This document shows positions 4,322 to 6,914 of a DNA stretch of 6,914 nucleotides, piece by piece; positions within the stretch are counted from its first letter, which is position 1, and each line of letters begins with the position of its first letter. The DNA comes from Azoarcus sp. (lineage in GTDB: Bacteria; Pseudomonadota; Gammaproteobacteria; Burkholderiales; Rhodocyclaceae). Where the stretch lies: assembly GCA_031282905.1 (NCBI GenBank), contig JAITCV010000070.1, forward strand, positions 1-6,914, read 5' to 3'. The translations under genes were made by a program, and so were the position numbers. Below the pieces are notes generated by a model. It saw nothing but the letters and a program-made list of their open reading frames with translations, made no database searches and was not told the DNA's origin.

Positions 4322-5089
4322 TCAGTGGATGTCCTTCCAGTAGTTCTTGCCCAGCGCGTGGGCAAGCAGGTAGAACCCGGCAAGGTAGATGAGCACGTAG
4401 ATGCCGATCTGTTTGCGCTTTTCGGCTACGGGCTCACCCATCCATACCATGAAGGAGACGAGGTCGGCCACGGCCTTGTCGTACTCTTCGGTGGAATAGC
4501 GGCCGGGTTTGGCGGGCGCGATCAGTTCGATGCCGACCGTCTCCTTGCCGTGCGCGTCGGTTGCCTTTACCTTGCGCGCGGTTTGCGTGCCCTGCAGGTC
4601 CCACAGTGCGTGCGGCATGCCGACATTGTCGAAGACCTTGTTGTTCCAGCCGGTCGGACGATTCGGGTCTTGGTAGAAACCGCGCAGGTAAGTGTAGAGA
4701 TAGTCCGCGCCGCTGCCTGCTTCCGAGGCTTTCGCGCGCGCGATCACCGACAGGTCGGGCGGCACGGTGCCAAACCAGGCTTCGGCATCGTCGCGCGTCA
4801 TGCTGATCTGCATCATGTCGCCGGTTTTTTCGCCCGTAAACAGCAGGTTTTCGCGGATGGCTTCTTCCGTGAGGCCGATCTTCTGCAATTGGTTGTAGCG
4901 CAGGGCGGAGGCGCCATGACAGTTGAGACAGTAATTGATGAACAGCTTGGCGCCATTTTGGAGCGCGGCCTGGTCGGTGCTGACCGGGGCCTTGTCCAGT
5001 TTGCCCGCTCCCGAGGCCAAGGCCATGGCGGGCACGAGCAAGGCGGTAGCGGCAAAACGCCTGATGAGTTTGATCACATGCGATTTCAT
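4322..5089 (-). CDS. petC: Cytochrome c1 subunit of the cytochrome bc1 complex
   Basis: This 255-residue protein carries electrons from the Rieske centre to soluble cytochrome c on the periplasmic side. A Sec signal peptide covers about residues 1-26 (RR-containing basic start, hydrophobic core, likely cut after AMALA). The heme c site is CLNCH (54-58), followed by GASALRYNQL; VPPDLS lies at 109-114 and the probable axial methionine is Met158 in NVGMPHALW. A C-terminal membrane anchor spans about 228-246, and the end KNYWKDIH is typical. ATG 5089 overlaps the petB stop by 4 nt (ATGA). A longer start at 5122 would add 11 polar residues before the signal peptide and is unlikely. The Shine-Dalgarno (AAAGGG) is weak, so translation is probably coupled to petB. 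It is a separate gene, not fused with cytochrome b. Confidence 0.95.
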   Translation of the reverse strand: MKSHVIKLIRRFAATALLVPAMALASGAGKLDKAPVSTDQAALQNGAKLFINYCLNCHGASALRYNQLQKIGLTEEAIRENLLFTGEKTGDMMQISMTRDDAEAWFGTVPPDLSVIARAKASEAGSGADYLYTYLRGFYQDPNRPTGWNNKVFDNVGMPHALWDLQGTQTARKVKATDAHGKETVGIELIAPAKPGRYSTEEYDKAVADLVSFMVWMGEPVAEKRKQIGIYVLIYLAGFYLLAHALGKNYWKDIH

Positions 5090-6417
5090 TTGAACGTCAC
5101 CCTTTCCGGTACCGGCTTGCACTTGTCAATCTTCGACCAGAACGGCATGGTCAGGAAAAAGAGGAAGTAATAGACGGTGAAGATTTGGGCGATCAAGTCG
5201 CCATTGAGCCAGTCTTTGTCAAAGATCTTGTGGCCTGGCGCCTTGGTGCCCAGATAACCGAGGATCAGGAAGCCAATCACGAAGATGGTAAGCAGGGTCT
5301 TGAAAATCGGTCCGCGATAACGGATGGATTTCACCGGGCTGCGGTCGAGCCAGGGCAGGAAGGCCAGGATGACCACGCCCGCGCCCATTGCCACAACGCC
5401 CCAGAACTGCGCGTCGATGCCGAAGAAGTTCCATACCATTGCGCGCAGCATTGAATAGAACGGGGTGAAATACCATACGGGCGCGATGTGTTCCGGGGTC
5501 TTCATCGGGTCGGCGGGCAGGAAGTTGTTGTATTCCAGGAAGTAGCCGCCGCCTTCGGGGAAGAAGAAGACCACCGCACAGAAGCAGAACAGGAAAATGA
5601 TGATGGCGGGAAGGTCGTGGCCGATGGTGTAGTACGGGTGGAAAGGAATGCCATCGAGCGGAACGCCCTTTTCATTCTTGAGCTTCTTGATCTCGACGCC
5701 GTCGGGGTTGTTCGATCCGACTTCGTGCAGCGCCAGGATGTGAGCGACGACCAGTCCGATCAGCGCCAGCGGCACGGCAATGACGTGGAAAGAGAAAAAG
5801 CGGTTCAGCGTGGCGTCCGACACCACGAAATCGCCGCGAATCACCAGCGAGGCATCGGGCCCGATGACGGGAATCGCCGAGAACAGGTTTACGATCACCT
5901 GCGCGCCCCAATACGACATTTGTCCCCACGGCAGCAGGTAGCCCATGAAGGCTTCCGCCATCAGGCACAGAAAGACCAGGGTGCCGAAAACCCACACCAG
6001 TTCGCGCGGCTTGCGATAGGAGCCGTAGAGCATGCCGCGGAACATGTGCAGGTAGATGACGATGAAGAATGCCGACGCGCCGGTCGAGTGCAGGTAGCGG
6101 ATGATCCAGCCGCCATTGACTTCGCGCATGATGTATTCGACGCTGGCGAAAGCGACCGGCAAACCCGCTTCGTTGAGCGAGGCGTCGGGTTTGTAGTTCA
6201 TCACCAGGAAAATGCCGGTGACGACCTGGATGACCAGCACCAGTAGCGCGATCGAGCCGAAGAAATACCAGAAGTTGAAATTCTTCGGCGCGTAATACTC
6301 GGAGAGGTGGGCTTTCCACAGCGAGGTGGCCGGGAAACGGGCGTCCACCCATTCCAGCAAGCCGCCCAGCAGCGAGCCGTCCGAGCGATATTTTTCGTAA
6401 TTGCTGTTCGCAGCCAT
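5086..6417 (-). CDS. petB: Cytochrome b subunit of the cytochrome bc1 complex
   Basis: This 443-residue, full-length cytochrome b is the quinol-oxidising membrane core. Heme ligands are His110 and His124 on helix B and His211 and His226 on helix D. The first pair is 14 residues apart and the second 15, one more than in mitochondrial-type proteins. HEVGSNNPDG (231-240) follows helix D. The Qo-site motif is PVWY (313-316) in place of PEWY. Eight membrane helices can be followed, the last three after about 335. The end EIKKLKNEKGVPLDG (242-256) forms a charged loop. ATG 6417 is set by GGGAGG 7 nt upstream; a TTG at 6423 overlapping the petA stop would have almost no spacing. It lies 2 nt after petA and overlaps petC by 4 nt. 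Confidence 0.97.
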   Translation of the reverse strand: MAANSNYEKYRSDGSLLGGLLEWVDARFPATSLWKAHLSEYYAPKNFNFWYFFGSIALLVLVIQVVTGIFLVMNYKPDASLNEAGLPVAFASVEYIMREVNGGWIIRYLHSTGASAFFIVIYLHMFRGMLYGSYRKPRELVWVFGTLVFLCLMAEAFMGYLLPWGQMSYWGAQVIVNLFSAIPVIGPDASLVIRGDFVVSDATLNRFFSFHVIAVPLALIGLVVAHILALHEVGSNNPDGVEIKKLKNEKGVPLDGIPFHPYYTIGHDLPAIIIFLFCFCAVVFFFPEGGGYFLEYNNFLPADPMKTPEHIAPVWYFTPFYSMLRAMVWNFFGIDAQFWGVVAMGAGVVILAFLPWLDRSPVKSIRYRGPIFKTLLTIFVIGFLILGYLGTKAPGHKIFDKDWLNGDLIAQIFTVYYFLFFLTMPFWSKIDKCKPVPERVTFK

Positions 6418-6419
6418 GT

Positions 6420-6914
6420 TCAAGCCTCCCCGGTAGTATCTTCACCAATCAGGATGGTGGTGGCCGTCAGGTATTTGTGTTTGGGCACTTCGAGGTTGCT
6501 TGGCGCTGGCATTTCCTTGAATACCCGGCCAGCAAGGTCGAACTGCGAGCCGTGGCAGGGACAGAAAAAACCGCCTGGCCAATCGGTCGACATGCCTTCC
6601 TCGGTGCCAGCCTTGAGTTTGTTCGACGGCGAACAGCCCAGATGCGTGCAGATGCCAACGACGACGAGGTATTCGGATGAATCGATCGAGCGATTCGTAT
6701 TTTTGGCGTAAGCCGGTTGCTGGGGACGCTCCGAATTCGGATCGCTCAGGCGGTTATTGTGTTTTTCCAGCGCCGCCAGCATTTCGGGCGTGCGACGCAG
6801 AATCCACACGGGCTTGCCGCGCCACTTCACCACCATTTTTTCGCCTGGCGCAAGTTTGCTGATATCAGCTTCGACCGACGCCCCGGCAGCCTTGGCGCGC
6901 TCCGACGGCGTCAG
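6420..6914 (-). CDS. petA: Rieske iron-sulfur subunit of the cytochrome bc1 complex (5' end outside window)
   Basis: The open frame reaches the window edge, so only the last 164 residues are present. The first visible residues, LTPSERAKAAGASVEADISK, are coding and continue directly into MVVKWRGKPVWILRRT; the ATG at 6836 is therefore internal, not the start. The missing part, about 35-40 residues, should hold the twin-arginine signal and membrane anchor. The Rieske cluster boxes are CTHLGC (codons from 6650) and CPCHGS (from 6563). The first Cys and His of box one and the first Cys and the His of box two bind the 2Fe-2S cluster; the remaining two Cys form the disulfide. The protein accepts electrons from quinol at the Qo site and passes them to cytochrome c1. 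It is the first gene of petABC; its promoter lies outside the window. Confidence 0.96.
   Translation of the reverse strand: MTPSERAKAAGASVEADISKLAPGEKMVVKWRGKPVWILRRTPEMLAALEKHNNRLSDPNSERPQQPAYAKNTNRSIDSSEYLVVVGICTHLGCSPSNKLKAGTEEGMSTDWPGGFFCPCHGSQFDLAGRVFKEMPAPSNLEVPKHKYLTATTILIGEDTTGEA
6425..6430 (-). promoter_or_regulatory. Shine-Dalgarno that sets the petB start
   Basis: GGGAGG on the minus strand lies 7 nt before ATG 6417 and inside the last codons of petA. The alternative TTG start at 6423 would be only 1 nt away from it, so ATG is favoured. Confidence 0.75.

Noticed and set aside
4259..5170. Plus-strand 303-codon ORF opposite petC
   Set aside because: Antisense shadow of petC with no independent motif or ribosome binding site.
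5488..6246. Long plus-strand ORF (252 codons) opposite petB
   Set aside because: Antisense shadow of a GC-rich conserved gene; the translation is rich in His, Gln, Glu and Asp, as expected from the reverse of membrane-protein codons.

Overview
The window looks like a betaproteobacterial chromosome, probably from the Rhodocyclales/Nitrosomonadales side. This rests on a three-gene cytochrome bc1 operon (petA-petB-petC) followed on the same strand by sspA and sspB, an arrangement typical of Betaproteobacteria, and on a cytochrome b that carries PVWY instead of PEWY. DNA is moderately GC-rich, and start codons mostly have good Shine-Dalgarno sequences. No rRNA, tRNA, CRISPR array or transposase was seen.

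Layout, right to left. The right half (about 2609-6914) is a co-directional minus-strand block of core genes: petA (Rieske protein, N-terminus cut by the window edge), petB (cytochrome b), petC (cytochrome c1), sspA (GST-fold stringent starvation protein A), sspB (ClpXP adaptor) and a bacteriohemerythrin. The junctions are tight within pet (2 nt, then a 4-nt ATGA overlap). They are looser after petC and after sspB, where strong stem-loops sit. A 32-codon minus-strand ORF overlaps the hemerythrin 3' end in another frame and may be a gene remnant.

The left half is accessory. Two toxin-antitoxin modules stand back to back and diverge from a 231-bp intergenic region. On the minus strand is vapX-vapD (small antitoxin plus Cas2-like ribonuclease). 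On the plus strand is a DUF1778 ribbon-helix-helix antitoxin with a GNAT acetyltransferase toxin (TacAT/AtaRT type). Each pair has translationally coupled genes. The intergenic region holds at least four inverted repeats, one of them a 17-bp palindrome inside the predicted promoter of the GNAT module. Beyond vapD lie a clear bidirectional terminator and a convergent plus-strand gene for a six-helix DUF998-type membrane protein. The far left carries two kinds of short intergenic palindromic repeat and no convincing gene.

How it works together: PetABC forms the quinol:cytochrome c oxidoreductase of the inner membrane. SspA and SspB are stress regulators acting on RNA polymerase and ClpXP. The hemerythrin binds O2 and may link to the respiratory context. 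The toxin-antitoxin pairs and repeats appear to be an insertion-prone segment beside this conserved block. I found no wholly new system. The most unusual features are the paired divergent toxin-antitoxin modules with their palindrome-rich shared control region, and the small ORF overlapping the hemerythrin end.
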